Shown piece after piece: positions 48,501 through 58,174 of a stretch of 64,000 nt of DNA. Below the pieces are notes generated by a model, which saw only the letters and a program-made list of their open reading frames with translations, ran no database searches and was not told where the DNA came from. The translations under genes and the position numbers were made by a program. Every line of letters starts with the position of its first letter. Positions within the stretch are counted from its first letter, which is position 1. Origin of the DNA: Bacteroidota bacterium (lineage in GTDB: Bacteria; Bacteroidota; Bacteroidia; Chitinophagales; BACL12). The stretch is taken from positions 1,550,001 through 1,614,000 of the forward strand of contig JADJIS010000003.1 in assembly GCA_016706865.1 (NCBI GenBank). The letters run 5' to 3'.

Positions 48501-50938
48501 ACACGCATCTTCCAAATATTTATATCACAGCAACTTTATTCAGGCCAGCTGATAATAGTGAATTACCATTAACAGTTGCTCATGGCATCACCAATTTAAA
48601 GGTGGATAATCCGAGCAAGAAATTGAATGTTGCGGTAACACACGAAAAAAATTCACGTTCCAATAAAAAACAGACCATAAGCATTAAAACTGCTCCGAAT
48701 GCAGAATTAACCGTTGCGGTTGTAGATGAAGGTATTTTACAAATTAAAAATTTCCAAACTCCGGATCCCTATAATTGGTTTTATCAGTCGCATGCATTAA
48801 GTGTGCTGAGTTACGATCTTTACGCCTATTTATATCCTGAAATTTATTTAAAAAAGTTATTGAGTGGTGGTGATGGATATGATCTGGAAGGCCGATTAAA
48901 TCCTATGACAGCAAACCGGGTAAAACTAGTTTCCTATTGGAGCGGTATAATTAAATCCGATGCCAATGGAAAAGCCAAATTCGATATTGATATACCTCAA
49001 TTTTCAGGTGATCTACGCGTAATGGTTGTCGCCTATAAAAATGATCTTTTTGGATCCAGCGAAACACACATGAAGGTTGCAGATCCTATTGTAGTAACAA
49101 CCTCTTTACCAAGATTTTTAAGTCCGGGTGATACTATAACTGTTCCCGTAACGCTTGCAAACACAACCGGAAAAAACACCTCAGGAAATGTAAATATTTC
49201 TGTGGAAGGGCCGATCAAAATTGCAGGAAATACTACACAGGATTTTAGCGCAAATGCAAATAAGGAATCGCGTGCGGAATTTAAAATTGTTGCGACCAAT
49301 CAAACCGGAAATGCAAAAGTAAAAGTGGTTGTAAGTGCAATGAATGAAAAATTTATGGAAGAAATTGAGATCCCTGTTAGGCCGCCGGCGTCGTTACAAA
49401 AATATAATGGCTCCGGATTTGCAGATGCAGGCAAAACGTCAGAAATAAATATTTCCAATAACCTGGAACCACAAAGTGCAAAGGCAAAATTAGTGTTAAG
49501 CACCTCTCCCCTAGTTCAATTTGCCGATGATCTTGATTATCTAATTAATTATCCGCATGGTTGTGTTGAACAAATAACCTCTTCTGTTTTTCCGCAGATA
49601 TATTATTCCGATCTGATCAAAACTATTTACGGTAAAGAAAACAAAGACCTCAATCCATCTTATAATGTGCAGGAAGGAATCCGAATACTGGAAAGTATGC
49701 AAATGTATAACGGAGCTCTTATGTATTGGCCCGGTGGTGGATATGAAAGCTGGTGGGGAACAATTTATGCAACACATTTTATGATGGAAGCAAAAAAAGC
49801 GGGATTTGATGTGGATGAAAAGGTATTGAATAAATCGTATGGATACATGAAGAATATGTTGAAGCAAAAGAAAACATTCGTTTATTATTACAATAATAAT
49901 CTCAGCAAAGAAATGGCTTCTAAGGAGGTATTTTATTCCATGTATGTTCTTGCATTGGCAGGAAAAGCGGAGATTTCCACTATGAATTATTACAAGGCCA
50001 ATTTAAGTGTTGTTCCATTGGATGGAAAATATTTATTGGCAATGTCGTACTTAGCTGCAGGGGATAAAAAGAGTTATGAAAAATTATTGCCATCTGCTTT
50101 TGCAGGAGAAGAATCTGTTCAGGTTTTTGGTGGAAGTTTTTATTCCCCGATTCGCGACAGGGCAATTGCGTTAAATTGTATGTTGGAAACTGATCCTGAA
50201 AACCAGCAAATTGGAATTCTTGCTCAACAATTATCGGAGATGATGAAAATGAGACCTTATCTTAATACTCAGGAGCGCTCCTTTGCATTTCTTGCCTTCG
50301 GTAAACTTGCTCGAAAAACAAAGGATGCAACTATTACTGCCACAATTAAAGCAGATGGAAAAGAAATTGGAAAATTCAGTGGAAAAGATCTTGTAATTGA
50401 GGATAAAACCATGCTCAATAAAAAAATAACTATAGAAAGTGCCGGAAAAGGTCAATTATTTTATTTCTGGATGACCAGTGGAGTTACTTCTGATGGCTCT
50501 TATAAACAAGAGGATAGTTATTTAAAGGTGAGAAAAACGTTTTACGACAGGTGGGGGCAACAAATTGACCTTAAAAAAATAAAGCAGAATGATCTGGTGA
50601 TCGTAAAAATAAGTTTACAGGCTGCCACATCCTTATATGTGGAAAATGTTGTTATTACGGATATACTCCCCGCAGGTTTTGAAATTGAGAACGATCGTTT
50701 AAGGGCTACCGCAAGTTTAAGCTGGATAAAAGATCAGGCGCAGGCACAACACGAAGACATTCGGGACGATAGGATAAACTTGTATGTAACAGCAAGTTCA
50801 ACAATTCAAAATTATTATTATACCGTTCGGGCCGTTTCACCGGGAACCTATAAAATGGGTCCTGTTATGGCAGATGCAATGTATAATGAGGAATATCACA
50901 GTTACAATGGGTCGGGAATTGTGAAAATATCAAAATAA
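45542..50938 (+). CDS. Alpha-2-macroglobulin family lipoprotein
   Basis: A 1,798-residue protein with lipobox LISC (Cys19). Beta-sandwich MG domains include FLYVQRDMYRPGETMHIAGVIRTYDW (MG2-type) and GTYTAELYSSNDVLLNSEYISVEEFMPDRI. The MG7/bait and A2M domains follow (VVDEGILQIKNFQTPDPYNW; SYWSGIIKSDANGKAKFDIDIP). The thioester-type motif GCVEQ is at Cys1341 (NYPHGCVEQITS). Bacterial A2Ms trap host or predator proteases in the periplasm. It pairs in function with the PbpC gene at 55726. Confidence 0.93.
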   Translation: MRSAATLLSILILGLISCNTDRNLITIDEMNFEEEISVVQNLEFTLNQHLFNDSLFNRWVDDELLSIQPHVQGKFKIVSSDKILFSPTGGFAESEIFTANLSDNLHKYTDVKLAVKNDPIQFHTPLLDLKSVNIYWIKEDASNEIVLHADLDFNATVNAEELKKFLKISQSKEEKTINFVTTQNAKTISVAVHNMNPKAENRNMEFTVLKGIGSPGSNYKNEKDIKLNVEIPFIESLEIKDMIAEHTGVTGTVRVITNQQIGNSNLNGVVTVEPPLTFEIEKTLNGLVIKSDDFNAAQSYTVTLSENLFGVAGGKMIDSYSQSITFGELEPKIQFTHNKGMYLGKKGNKNISVQIINVPKVKVEILKVYENNILGFMRDGFRYRWYDEYNEDENYWDYFDYEDVNIELYGNVIYEKEYETSKLEKYNSARILHVDVLDNLERFDGFYVVRVSSEEKRWLTDAQIVSLSDIGLISKATEDELVVFANSIQSATPLNGIKVSFVSSNNQKLYTATTDKNGVAKFTGIKKNLPDFDVNLITAENGSDFNFLPFSQTEVSTSRFEVGGKRLNESDMDAFLYVQRDMYRPGETMHIAGVIRTYDWEILPRIPVKLRIVSPSGKEFKSVKKTLDDQGGFEASIDIPKAAVTGTYTAELYSSNDVLLNSEYISVEEFMPDRIRVDASLPKKEFYPGDAVTNTIIANNLYGTPAANRNWEAEMNLNKFYFSSKKYPEYNFSINGADSYIPTKTTEGTTGENGNANAEFVIPEEYKNMGLLSGRIMTTVFDESGRPVYNVQDFKVITQNTLFGIGDFDYYMKTRSTIKIPFVAVDKDDKLINGAPAKVEIIKHEYETVIERSGTYYKYRSNKVEKLLSTHNITVTGTTTSVSYTPELSGQYEVRIKLPNASTYVSRYFYAYGWGNTQSNSFEVNTEGNINIVADKENYNVGEDANIIFTAPFNGKLLVTVERNKVYEYYYLDTDKKSASLKLKINNTHLPNIYITATLFRPADNSELPLTVAHGITNLKVDNPSKKLNVAVTHEKNSRSNKKQTISIKTAPNAELTVAVVDEGILQIKNFQTPDPYNWFYQSHALSVLSYDLYAYLYPEIYLKKLLSGGDGYDLEGRLNPMTANRVKLVSYWSGIIKSDANGKAKFDIDIPQFSGDLRVMVVAYKNDLFGSSETHMKVADPIVVTTSLPRFLSPGDTITVPVTLANTTGKNTSGNVNISVEGPIKIAGNTTQDFSANANKESRAEFKIVATNQTGNAKVKVVVSAMNEKFMEEIEIPVRPPASLQKYNGSGFADAGKTSEINISNNLEPQSAKAKLVLSTSPLVQFADDLDYLINYPHGCVEQITSSVFPQIYYSDLIKTIYGKENKDLNPSYNVQEGIRILESMQMYNGALMYWPGGGYESWWGTIYATHFMMEAKKAGFDVDEKVLNKSYGYMKNMLKQKKTFVYYYNNNLSKEMASKEVFYSMYVLALAGKAEISTMNYYKANLSVVPLDGKYLLAMSYLAAGDKKSYEKLLPSAFAGEESVQVFGGSFYSPIRDRAIALNCMLETDPENQQIGILAQQLSEMMKMRPYLNTQERSFAFLAFGKLARKTKDATITATIKADGKEIGKFSGKDLVIEDKTMLNKKITIESAGKGQLFYFWMTSGVTSDGSYKQEDSYLKVRKTFYDRWGQQIDLKKIKQNDLVIVKISLQAATSLYVENVVITDILPAGFEIENDRLRATASLSWIKDQAQAQHEDIRDDRINLYVTASSTIQNYYYTVRAVSPGTYKMGPVMADAMYNEEYHSYNGSGIVKISK

Positions 50939-50957
50939 GCTTTGTAATTTGGCGGCA

Positions 50958-52748
50958 ATGAAAAACTTTTCATTTGTAGCTCTTTTTACAAGTTATATTT
51001 TAATTGTTTGTTTTGTTTTTTATTACCCGAAGTTTAACAAACAAGATGCAGAAGCAACCATATCTTATGATGTAGCCGGCTATTATTTTTATTTGCCGGC
51101 TATATTTATTTATCACGACATCCATCATCTCAAATTTCAGGAAGAATTGCTCAAAAAATATAAATTCTCTCCTTCGGAATACCAAGGTGTTATGCTGCCA
51201 GATAGCACCTTTACAATGAAATATCCTATTGGTGCTTCCATATTTTACAGTCCGTTCTTTTTTATTGCAAATGATTACTGCTCGTTAAAAGGTTCTGATG
51301 CAGATGGATTTTCTCACCCTTACCAGGTAATGTTAAGTATCGGATGTTTATTTTATGCATTTTTAGGTCTTTGGTTTTTGAGAAAAATATTATTGCTTTA
51401 TTTCTCAGAAACTGCAACCGGAATAACACTTTTGTTATTAGTTGCTGCTACCAATTATTTAAACTACAGCGCTATTGATAATGCAATGACGCATAATCTA
51501 TTATTCACACTCTATGTTTTCATTATTTGGTTCAGCATTAAATTTCACAAAGATCCTACCCATAAAATTGCACTGTTATTAGGTTTATTTTGCGGACTTG
51601 CAACCATTACAAGACCCACGGAGATAATTTGTGTATTCATACCCTTATTATGGAATGTTACCGGTTATTCAAGCTTAATTTCCCGCATAAAATTCTTCCT
51701 TCATCAATACAAAATGACACTGTTATTTATTTTCGGAGCATTTCTAATTGGAAGCATTCAGCTCATATATTGGAAAATAACTACAGGTAATTTTCTCTTT
51801 TATAGTTATGAAGAGCAATCATTCAGTTGGCTGCATCCACATTTGAAAGATGGGTTATTTTCCTATAAAAAGGGTTGGTTCATATATACACCATTCCTGA
51901 TATTAATTATTCCCGGGTTTATTTATTTATATAAAAAACAGAGACCAATTTTTTTACCCGTTTTTTTATTTACAGTAATAAATATTTATATTGTTTTCAG
52001 TTGGGATATCTGGTGGTATGGCGGAAGTTTAGGGCAAAGAAGTATGGTACAGTCGTATGCTTTATTGAGTTTTCCAATAGCTGCACTTATACAACAAATT
52101 TTAGTGAGTAAAAAGATTTTCAAACTGACTTTTATTTTATTTTCAGTATTCTGCATTTGGTATAATATTATACTCACGTTTCAGGCACATAATAAATATG
52201 GCGTATTAGACAGCGAATCTATGAACAGAACCTATTTCTGGACTGTTTTCGGCAAACTGAAAATAGACATGGAGGATAAAAAATATATCGATACCAATGA
52301 AAAACATAGGGGTACTAAAACAAATGTTCAAGAGATCTATTTTAATGACATCGAATTGGATCTTATACACATAGATACAAATAGTATTTTATACGGAAAA
52401 AAATGTCTTTTCGTTTCCACAGAAAATCCATTTACCCAACCTTATGCAATTCCAATTCCATCTGACAATGCTACCTGGATAAATATTTCTGCCGATTTTT
52501 ATTTCCCGTATAAACAATGGGATGTTTGGAAAATGCCACAATTTATAGTTCAATTCAAAAATAATAACGATCCCATAAAAATCAAACATATCAAAGTTCA
52601 CCGATTAATGAACCAAGCAGAAAAACAAAATCTCAATTTTGATGTCGAATTACCAAAAAAAGAATACGACAGTATCGAATTTTATTTAAGGAATTTTGAT
52701 GGAACAACAACCTATATGGATAATATTAGGGTTACATCGTTTAATTAG
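50958..52748 (+). CDS. GT-C-type polytopic membrane protein (predicted glycosyltransferase)
   Basis: A 596-residue protein with about ten membrane segments, a large periplasmic N-terminal loop and a soluble C-terminal beta-rich part (about residues 430-596). The LGLFCGLATITRPTEIICVFIPLLW helix with RPTE matches GT39/GT87-like lipid-linked sugar transferases. ATG 50958 follows A2M by 19 bp; an upstream TTG is possible. The substrate is unknown. Its position between A2M and PbpC suggests envelope-glycan work. Confidence 0.8.
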   Translation: MKNFSFVALFTSYILIVCFVFYYPKFNKQDAEATISYDVAGYYFYLPAIFIYHDIHHLKFQEELLKKYKFSPSEYQGVMLPDSTFTMKYPIGASIFYSPFFFIANDYCSLKGSDADGFSHPYQVMLSIGCLFYAFLGLWFLRKILLLYFSETATGITLLLLVAATNYLNYSAIDNAMTHNLLFTLYVFIIWFSIKFHKDPTHKIALLLGLFCGLATITRPTEIICVFIPLLWNVTGYSSLISRIKFFLHQYKMTLLFIFGAFLIGSIQLIYWKITTGNFLFYSYEEQSFSWLHPHLKDGLFSYKKGWFIYTPFLILIIPGFIYLYKKQRPIFLPVFLFTVINIYIVFSWDIWWYGGSLGQRSMVQSYALLSFPIAALIQQILVSKKIFKLTFILFSVFCIWYNIILTFQAHNKYGVLDSESMNRTYFWTVFGKLKIDMEDKKYIDTNEKHRGTKTNVQEIYFNDIELDLIHIDTNSILYGKKCLFVSTENPFTQPYAIPIPSDNATWINISADFYFPYKQWDVWKMPQFIVQFKNNNDPIKIKHIKVHRLMNQAEKQNLNFDVELPKKEYDSIEFYLRNFDGTTTYMDNIRVTSFN

Positions 52749-52754
52749 TGAAGC

Positions 52755-52902
52755 ACTCGTGAGGGTCTCACTAACGGTAAATGTCCCTCCCAAGTGAGGC
52801 TCTCGCTTTTTGTTTAAGGCTTTATTGAGACCTTCGCTAAGCGAAAGCCTCAATTTCCCAGCAGAAACGCAGTGAGGCTCTCGCTCTTAGCGAGGGTCTC
52901 AC
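52755..52902. repeat. Cluster of palindromic units (gtgaggctctcgct / agcgagggtctcac)
   Basis: Hairpins: attgagaccttcgct with agcgaaagcctcaat at 52824-52854, and gtgaggctctcgct with agcgagggtctcac at 52872-52902. A direct repeat gagggtctcactaa(c/t)ggta(a/g)at appears at 52761 and 52892. It lies between the convergent GT-C and SGNH genes and may act as bidirectional terminator or as a mobile REP-like unit. Confidence 0.65.
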
Positions 52903-52917
52903 TAATGGTAGATTTGA

Positions 52918-54471
52918 TCAATACTTTATCCTCACCATACTCCTAAACTCTTCCGGAAGCAAAATTTCAGTTCCACTTTCATCGTAAAAATTTAAAGCAT
53001 ATTCGCCGCGTTCGAGCAATTCATTTAGATCGGTATGTTTATTTAAAACATCATCCACTTGAGAGATAATATTGCCCTTTGAATCTTTAATTGTAACTTT
53101 TACAATTTCGTGTCCGCTTAGAACTCTTTTAAGTTTCGGTAATTTATTTGCTCCATTCACGATCCAGGCTGGTGCATTCGGGTCAATATAATTTGCTGAT
53201 AAGCTGTCGTTTGCATCCCTTGCAGGTTTTGAATTATCAATGGTAACTGCAAGTGCCTCATCCACAATAAATTTTCCGGCAAAGGCCTTTTCATTTTCAT
53301 CAGTTATTAAGAATTTATAAGTCCCCTTTTCATTGATCTGAATTTCCAACAGTTCCTGCTTTTTTTCTTTTTCATGATTAAATACTACAGTGGAATCTTT
53401 TAGTATTACAATTCTGAAAATATCACTTATATCACTGTATAGTATATCATCAACAATAGTTTTATTGATGGTAAGATGCATATATTTTAGATCTGTCACC
53501 AAAGGTGCATCACCTGGATTCTCCAGGAACCATAATTTTGAAACCGGATCCGTTTGCCAGAAATCGACCAGATCTTTGGATACTCGTTCAATTCCCGCAT
53601 CTGTTGGATGCACTCCGTCGGGAGTAACCAAAGAAGGCGTCCAAGTATAACCATCACTGCGTGGTTTTTCTCCCTGTGTCCAGAAATAAGGCCCCCATAA
53701 AATTAATGGCGCCACTGCATCTTCACCTTTATAATTAAGGTCTTTATCACCATTTATCTGTTTTTCGATCAGCCATTTACAAGCCCATCCATTAACATAT
53801 GCTTTGGGTTCGCGGTGTTTATCTTTGCCATCGGCAGGCATATAATCCGTTGTATGGCGACCGGTAACATAAAACAATTTTAGATTTGGATAATGTTTTT
53901 TGCAGAATTGCACCATATAGGTAAAATCATCAACCAATGAATTTCCGCGTGCATCCAGATCATTATCTCTGGTTCTCAAATTATCCTCTTGAAACCAAAT
54001 TATCTGCACCTGATCGAGAGTCATACCTGCTGCTTTCACTCTTGCGTCATTCACCGACCAAAAATTGGCTTCAGGATTCATAATATCACTCATATCCTGT
54101 CCACCGATCCCGCAATTCACGAAATTCAATTCTTTATTGATCCCATTGCTTTTCGGCAGCATTTTTTCAATGCCTTTGCTGAACATTGCTACCGTGGAAG
54201 CACCTAAGGCAACGAGTCCAATCTCACCATTAACATCAGCATTGCCATTTTTATCCAAAGGTTTAATGGATGCGGCAATAGTTACAGCATCATTATAAAA
54301 TTCCGGTGGCATAGTGTTGCTACCGTTGGGATAAAGTCCGCCTTGGTGCCCTTTAAATGTCCCTGTGCCCAATTCGGTGAGCGGAGGGAGCTGACTAACA
54401 TCCGCACTCTGTGCCTTTGCAAATAGAGTGAAAAAACTGCTTAGAATGGAGAGCATAATTATTCGTGTCAT
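52918..54471 (-). CDS. SGNH-hydrolase-like secreted protein
   Basis: A 517-residue protein with an N-terminal signal (ending LFAKAQS). GLVALGASTVAMFSKGI holds the block I Ser; FVNCGIGGQDMSD looks like block II; DGVHPTDAGIERVSKDL carries the block V Asp-His pair. It has a C-terminal beta-rich region (about residues 320-517). Probably a periplasmic or outer esterase acting on a glycan or lipid; no specific substrate. Start at ATG 54471 fits the signal peptide; longer in-frame starts do not. Confidence 0.85.
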   Translation of the reverse strand: MTRIIMLSILSSFFTLFAKAQSADVSQLPPLTELGTGTFKGHQGGLYPNGSNTMPPEFYNDAVTIAASIKPLDKNGNADVNGEIGLVALGASTVAMFSKGIEKMLPKSNGINKELNFVNCGIGGQDMSDIMNPEANFWSVNDARVKAAGMTLDQVQIIWFQEDNLRTRDNDLDARGNSLVDDFTYMVQFCKKHYPNLKLFYVTGRHTTDYMPADGKDKHREPKAYVNGWACKWLIEKQINGDKDLNYKGEDAVAPLILWGPYFWTQGEKPRSDGYTWTPSLVTPDGVHPTDAGIERVSKDLVDFWQTDPVSKLWFLENPGDAPLVTDLKYMHLTINKTIVDDILYSDISDIFRIVILKDSTVVFNHEKEKKQELLEIQINEKGTYKFLITDENEKAFAGKFIVDEALAVTIDNSKPARDANDSLSANYIDPNAPAWIVNGANKLPKLKRVLSGHEIVKVTIKDSKGNIISQVDDVLNKHTDLNELLERGEYALNFYDESGTEILLPEEFRSMVRIKY

Positions 54472-54553
54472 AATTTGGGTTGTATTTATTGATAATTTTA
54501 CAAATATCATACCTTTAAACTAAATATCAACGTTTCAATGAAATTCAGCAACT

Positions 54554-55729
54554 ATGAATAAATTTGCCGTAATCGGTATCTGTTTTATACTTTACAAGTT
54601 CTTTTTCGTCGAATCAAGGCTATATGCACAAAATATGCTAGGTTATTCTGATCCGCAGGGCGATTTTTATGTAAACGATGGAGGTAAGATCGTGCATCTG
54701 GAACATCAACAGATTTCTTCTGTTCAATTTAGCGCAAACAGTATTACCTATGTTTCAAATACCGGCAATCTCTTATATTACAGCAACCACGAATTAAAAA
54801 AATTGGATATCTCTAATCCTGCATTTTATAAGAATACCGACCACTATCTATATTACAGTATGGGTGGAAGTTTTTCCGTTTATAACGGTTCAGAAAGAAA
54901 GTTTTTAGGATATATTCAACAAAGTCCCTTTGCTTTTGGAGATAGTATTGCTGCCTTTCACGATTATTCCGATTATTTCTATGCATATGAGGATGAACAT
55001 TTTATTGAACTCGAAAAAAATCCTGCAAAAAAGGTTGTCGCAGGAAAAAATGTGATCGCTTATATAAATCACCTCAACCAATTTAAAATTTATTATCACA
55101 ATGAAAAAATTGATGTTGATGATTACATTCCCAAAAAAGTAAAAACCGGAGCAAATACAGTAGCATTTATCGATAGCTATAATTATCTAAAAATATTTTA
55201 TAGTGGTACTATTTACGAAATGTTTAATATTCCTGAGATCATGTGTCTTGAAATTCCCGGTGGCGTAAATGATGATGGTATTGAGGAATATTGCAATGGG
55301 GAAACTGTGCACGACATGGAAAACGCACTTCCCGTATTTTTAGCAGGGGACAATATTGTTGCTTTTATAGACGATACCGAAACATTTCAGGTGTTTTATG
55401 ATGGAAAAACTGTGGTATTAGAAAACCAAGCGCCAATTTATTATGAAGTAACCGATAATATCTTATGGTATATAGATAATAATAATTATTTTAAAGTATT
55501 CAGTAATGGAATACTCTCTGTAGTGGAAACCTTTTATCCCGAAACAATAAAGGCCGACAAGGACATTGTGGTATACACCGATCTTGACAAGCGTTTGAAA
55601 GCATTTTACAAAGGGGAAAACATTTCTATATCAAATAATATTGTTTTGGGATTTGAGGTCAATAATTCTTTGATCATGTATAATGATATTCCAAATAAAT
55701 ATAAATTCTTTTCTCCGGAACAACAATGA
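54554..55729 (+). CDS. Secreted repeat protein, propeller-like, function unknown
   Basis: A 391-residue protein with a signal-like N-terminus (FAVIGICFILYKFFFVESRLYAQ). About eight repeats of about 38-45 residues follow with the pattern ...VAFID-x-x-x-x-(L/F)-K-(I/V)-F-Y-x-G... (NTVAFIDSYNYLKIFYSG; NIVAFIDDTETFQVFYDG; NILWYIDNNNYFKVFSNG). This suggests a beta-propeller or a beta-solenoid. Its last four bases overlap the PbpC ATG, so the two are translationally coupled. No family is recognised. Confidence 0.75.
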   Translation: MNKFAVIGICFILYKFFFVESRLYAQNMLGYSDPQGDFYVNDGGKIVHLEHQQISSVQFSANSITYVSNTGNLLYYSNHELKKLDISNPAFYKNTDHYLYYSMGGSFSVYNGSERKFLGYIQQSPFAFGDSIAAFHDYSDYFYAYEDEHFIELEKNPAKKVVAGKNVIAYINHLNQFKIYYHNEKIDVDDYIPKKVKTGANTVAFIDSYNYLKIFYSGTIYEMFNIPEIMCLEIPGGVNDDGIEEYCNGETVHDMENALPVFLAGDNIVAFIDDTETFQVFYDGKTVVLENQAPIYYEVTDNILWYIDNNNYFKVFSNGILSVVETFYPETIKADKDIVVYTDLDKRLKAFYKGENISISNNIVLGFEVNNSLIMYNDIPNKYKFFSPEQQ

Positions 55730-58086
55730 GTGGCAAATCGAAAATTCATACATCCATTTTAAATGTTCATAATGCTTTTGAAAAATCCAGATATCTGCGC
55801 ATTTTAAAAAAAGCAGCAAAAGGGTTTTTATTTTTTTTGATCTTTTATTTTGCGTTGAATTTATTTTTCCCACTGCATGTTAAAATTGAATACTCTCAAA
55901 TTGTTACAGCAGATGATGGAAGTGTATTACACGCTTTTTTAACTTCCGACGATAAATGGCGCATGCTCACAGAGTTGGAAGAGATTACACCAGATATGCA
56001 AAGCGCTATTGTTTTTAAAGAAGATAAATATTTTTATAGGCATCCCGGTGTAAATCCCGCATCCATTGTAAGAGCTCTATATAATAATATTACTTCCGGC
56101 AACAGAACTTCCGGTGCATCAACAATTACTATGCAGGTTGCCCGTTTATTGGATCCCAAACAAAGAACATATGGAAATAAATTTATAGAAATGTTTCGGG
56201 CTTTACAATTGGACATGTTGTATTCCAAACAGGAAATATTGCAAATGTATCTCAACCTTGTTCCCTATGGTGGAAATATTGAAGGAGTAAAAGCTGCATC
56301 AGTTCTTTATCTTGAAAAAACTCCTTCTGTTTTAAGTCTTGCAGAACTAACGGCTTTATCCATTATTCCAAACAGGCCAACTTCACTTCGCCCCGGTGTA
56401 AATAATGATGTAATTATTAAAGAAAGAAATAAATGGCTCGAACGATTCAGAGATGCAAATTTATTCCCGGAGGATATCATTAATGATGCAATTGTAGAAC
56501 CCTTTACCGCATTTAGAACTCAAGGACCGGAAGTTGCACGACATTTTTGTACACGAATGAAATTTCAATATCCCGGAGATGCAATTGTAAAAACAACATT
56601 AAATACGGAGATCCAATTAAAATCAGAAAAAATACTTTCAGATTATATCAAACAATTATGGGGATTTGATATTCACAATGGTGCCGCAATTGTTATTGAT
56701 AACAGAACACACCAAATAACAGCGTATGTTGGCTCTGCCGATTTTTTCAATACTGCGGATGGCGGACAAGTAGATGGAGTGCAGGCAATCCGTTCTCCAG
56801 GCAGCACTTTAAAACCTTTAGTGTATGCAATGGCGTTTGATGCAGGTATTACTACTCCACATTCTATTATTGCAGATGTTCCCGTAAATTATTCAGGTTA
56901 TAGTCCTGAAAACTATGATGAAGATTATCACGGAAATGTGAGTGTTGAATTTGCATTATCACATTCGTTAAATATTCCTGCCGTTAAAACTTTAAATCAG
57001 GTAGGATTAGATAAATTTATAAATACACTGATTGAAGGAAATTTTAAATCCATAGAGAAAAAACGAAATGATCTTGGTTTATCTGTTGCTTTGGGGGGAT
57101 GTGGAGTTACATTGGAACAACTTACAAGATTATATGCAAGTTTTGCCAATGAGGGAAAGTATCAACATATTAAATGGTTGCAGAGCGACATGGATACTTC
57201 TTCAGTATCATTGATCACTCCTGAAGCAGCATTTATGACCACAGAAATTCTTACACAATTAACAAGACCCGACCTTCCGAATTATTATCAGAATGCAAAA
57301 AATGTTCCCCTCATTGCCTGGAAAACAGGTACATCTTATGGCAGAAAAGATGCATGGAGTATTGGTTATAATAATAATTATACCATAGGTGTTTGGGTTG
57401 GAAATTTTTCCGGTAAGGGAGTACCCGAATTAACTGGAGCAAATATCGCCACTCCCCTCCTTTTCAATTTGTTTAATGCAATTGAAAGCGATAACAATAA
57501 AGATTGGAATAAAATGCCCGAGCATGTCGACTTCAGATATGTTTGTTCAGAAACTGGAAAAAATCCAAACGACTTTTGTGCAAATGTAGTTATTGATTAT
57601 TTTATTCCGGGTGTATCAAAAAATGAAATGTGCGACCATTTATTAAGAGTAAAAATTGCAGAGGATGAATCATTTAGTTATTGCACCACCTGTTTGCCCG
57701 AAAGTGGATATATGGAAAAGTATTATCAACATCTCTCCCCAGAAATAATTACCTGGATGCAAACGAAAAATATTCCGGTAGAATTAATTCCTCCACATAA
57801 CCCTGATTGTGAAAGAATATTTGCCGAGGGTGCACCTACCATAAATTCACCGGTAAATAATTTAGAATATTACATTGATAAAACAGATATACAAAAAATA
57901 ATGCTTTCTGCAAATGTGGCTTCTGATGTTAAAAAGGTTTTCTGGTATATCAACGATAAATTATTAACGCAGGCAGATTCAAAATCACCGGTATTTTATG
58001 AACCGGAGGAAGGAAAAATAAAGATCAGCTGCAGCGATGACAAGGGAAGAAATACAAATATTGAGATTGATGTTGTTTTTTTCTGA
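55726..58086 (+). CDS. pbpC: Penicillin-binding protein 1C
   Basis: A 786-residue protein: cytoplasmic tail and TM helix (about 35-52); transglycosylase domain (EDKYFYRHPGVNPASIVRALYNN, TITMQVARLL, SKQEILQMYLNLVPYGGN); transpeptidase domain with SxxK in GSTLKPL, SxN in SHSLNIPAVK and KTG in WKTGTSYG; C-terminal PbpC beta domain (about 700-786). It makes and cross-links peptidoglycan. PbpC is the classical partner of bacterial A2M. The ATG overlaps the preceding gene by 4 bp. Confidence 0.95.
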   Translation: MSGKSKIHTSILNVHNAFEKSRYLRILKKAAKGFLFFLIFYFALNLFFPLHVKIEYSQIVTADDGSVLHAFLTSDDKWRMLTELEEITPDMQSAIVFKEDKYFYRHPGVNPASIVRALYNNITSGNRTSGASTITMQVARLLDPKQRTYGNKFIEMFRALQLDMLYSKQEILQMYLNLVPYGGNIEGVKAASVLYLEKTPSVLSLAELTALSIIPNRPTSLRPGVNNDVIIKERNKWLERFRDANLFPEDIINDAIVEPFTAFRTQGPEVARHFCTRMKFQYPGDAIVKTTLNTEIQLKSEKILSDYIKQLWGFDIHNGAAIVIDNRTHQITAYVGSADFFNTADGGQVDGVQAIRSPGSTLKPLVYAMAFDAGITTPHSIIADVPVNYSGYSPENYDEDYHGNVSVEFALSHSLNIPAVKTLNQVGLDKFINTLIEGNFKSIEKKRNDLGLSVALGGCGVTLEQLTRLYASFANEGKYQHIKWLQSDMDTSSVSLITPEAAFMTTEILTQLTRPDLPNYYQNAKNVPLIAWKTGTSYGRKDAWSIGYNNNYTIGVWVGNFSGKGVPELTGANIATPLLFNLFNAIESDNNKDWNKMPEHVDFRYVCSETGKNPNDFCANVVIDYFIPGVSKNEMCDHLLRVKIAEDESFSYCTTCLPESGYMEKYYQHLSPEIITWMQTKNIPVELIPPHNPDCERIFAEGAPTINSPVNNLEYYIDKTDIQKIMLSANVASDVKKVFWYINDKLLTQADSKSPVFYEPEEGKIKISCSDDKGRNTNIEIDVVFF

Positions 58087-58124
58087 AACAATTTATCTCC
58101 CCCAATTATTAAAAATTCAGACAT

Positions 58125-58159
58125 AAAAAAAACCTTTCATTTTCATGAAAGGTTTTTTT
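58125..58159. terminator. Bidirectional terminator
   Basis: aacctttcat and atgaaaggtt form a stem extended by A and T runs (about 15 bp, 4-nt loop). It lies between the PbpC stop and the convergent SusD gene, and has T tracts on both strands. Confidence 0.9.
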
Positions 58160-58174
58160 ATGATTCATTATTTT

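Noticed and set aside
48000..50938. Frameshift in the A2M gene
   Set aside because: One uninterrupted frame runs from the lipobox to the stop with all domains in order; the short opposite-strand frames are shadows.
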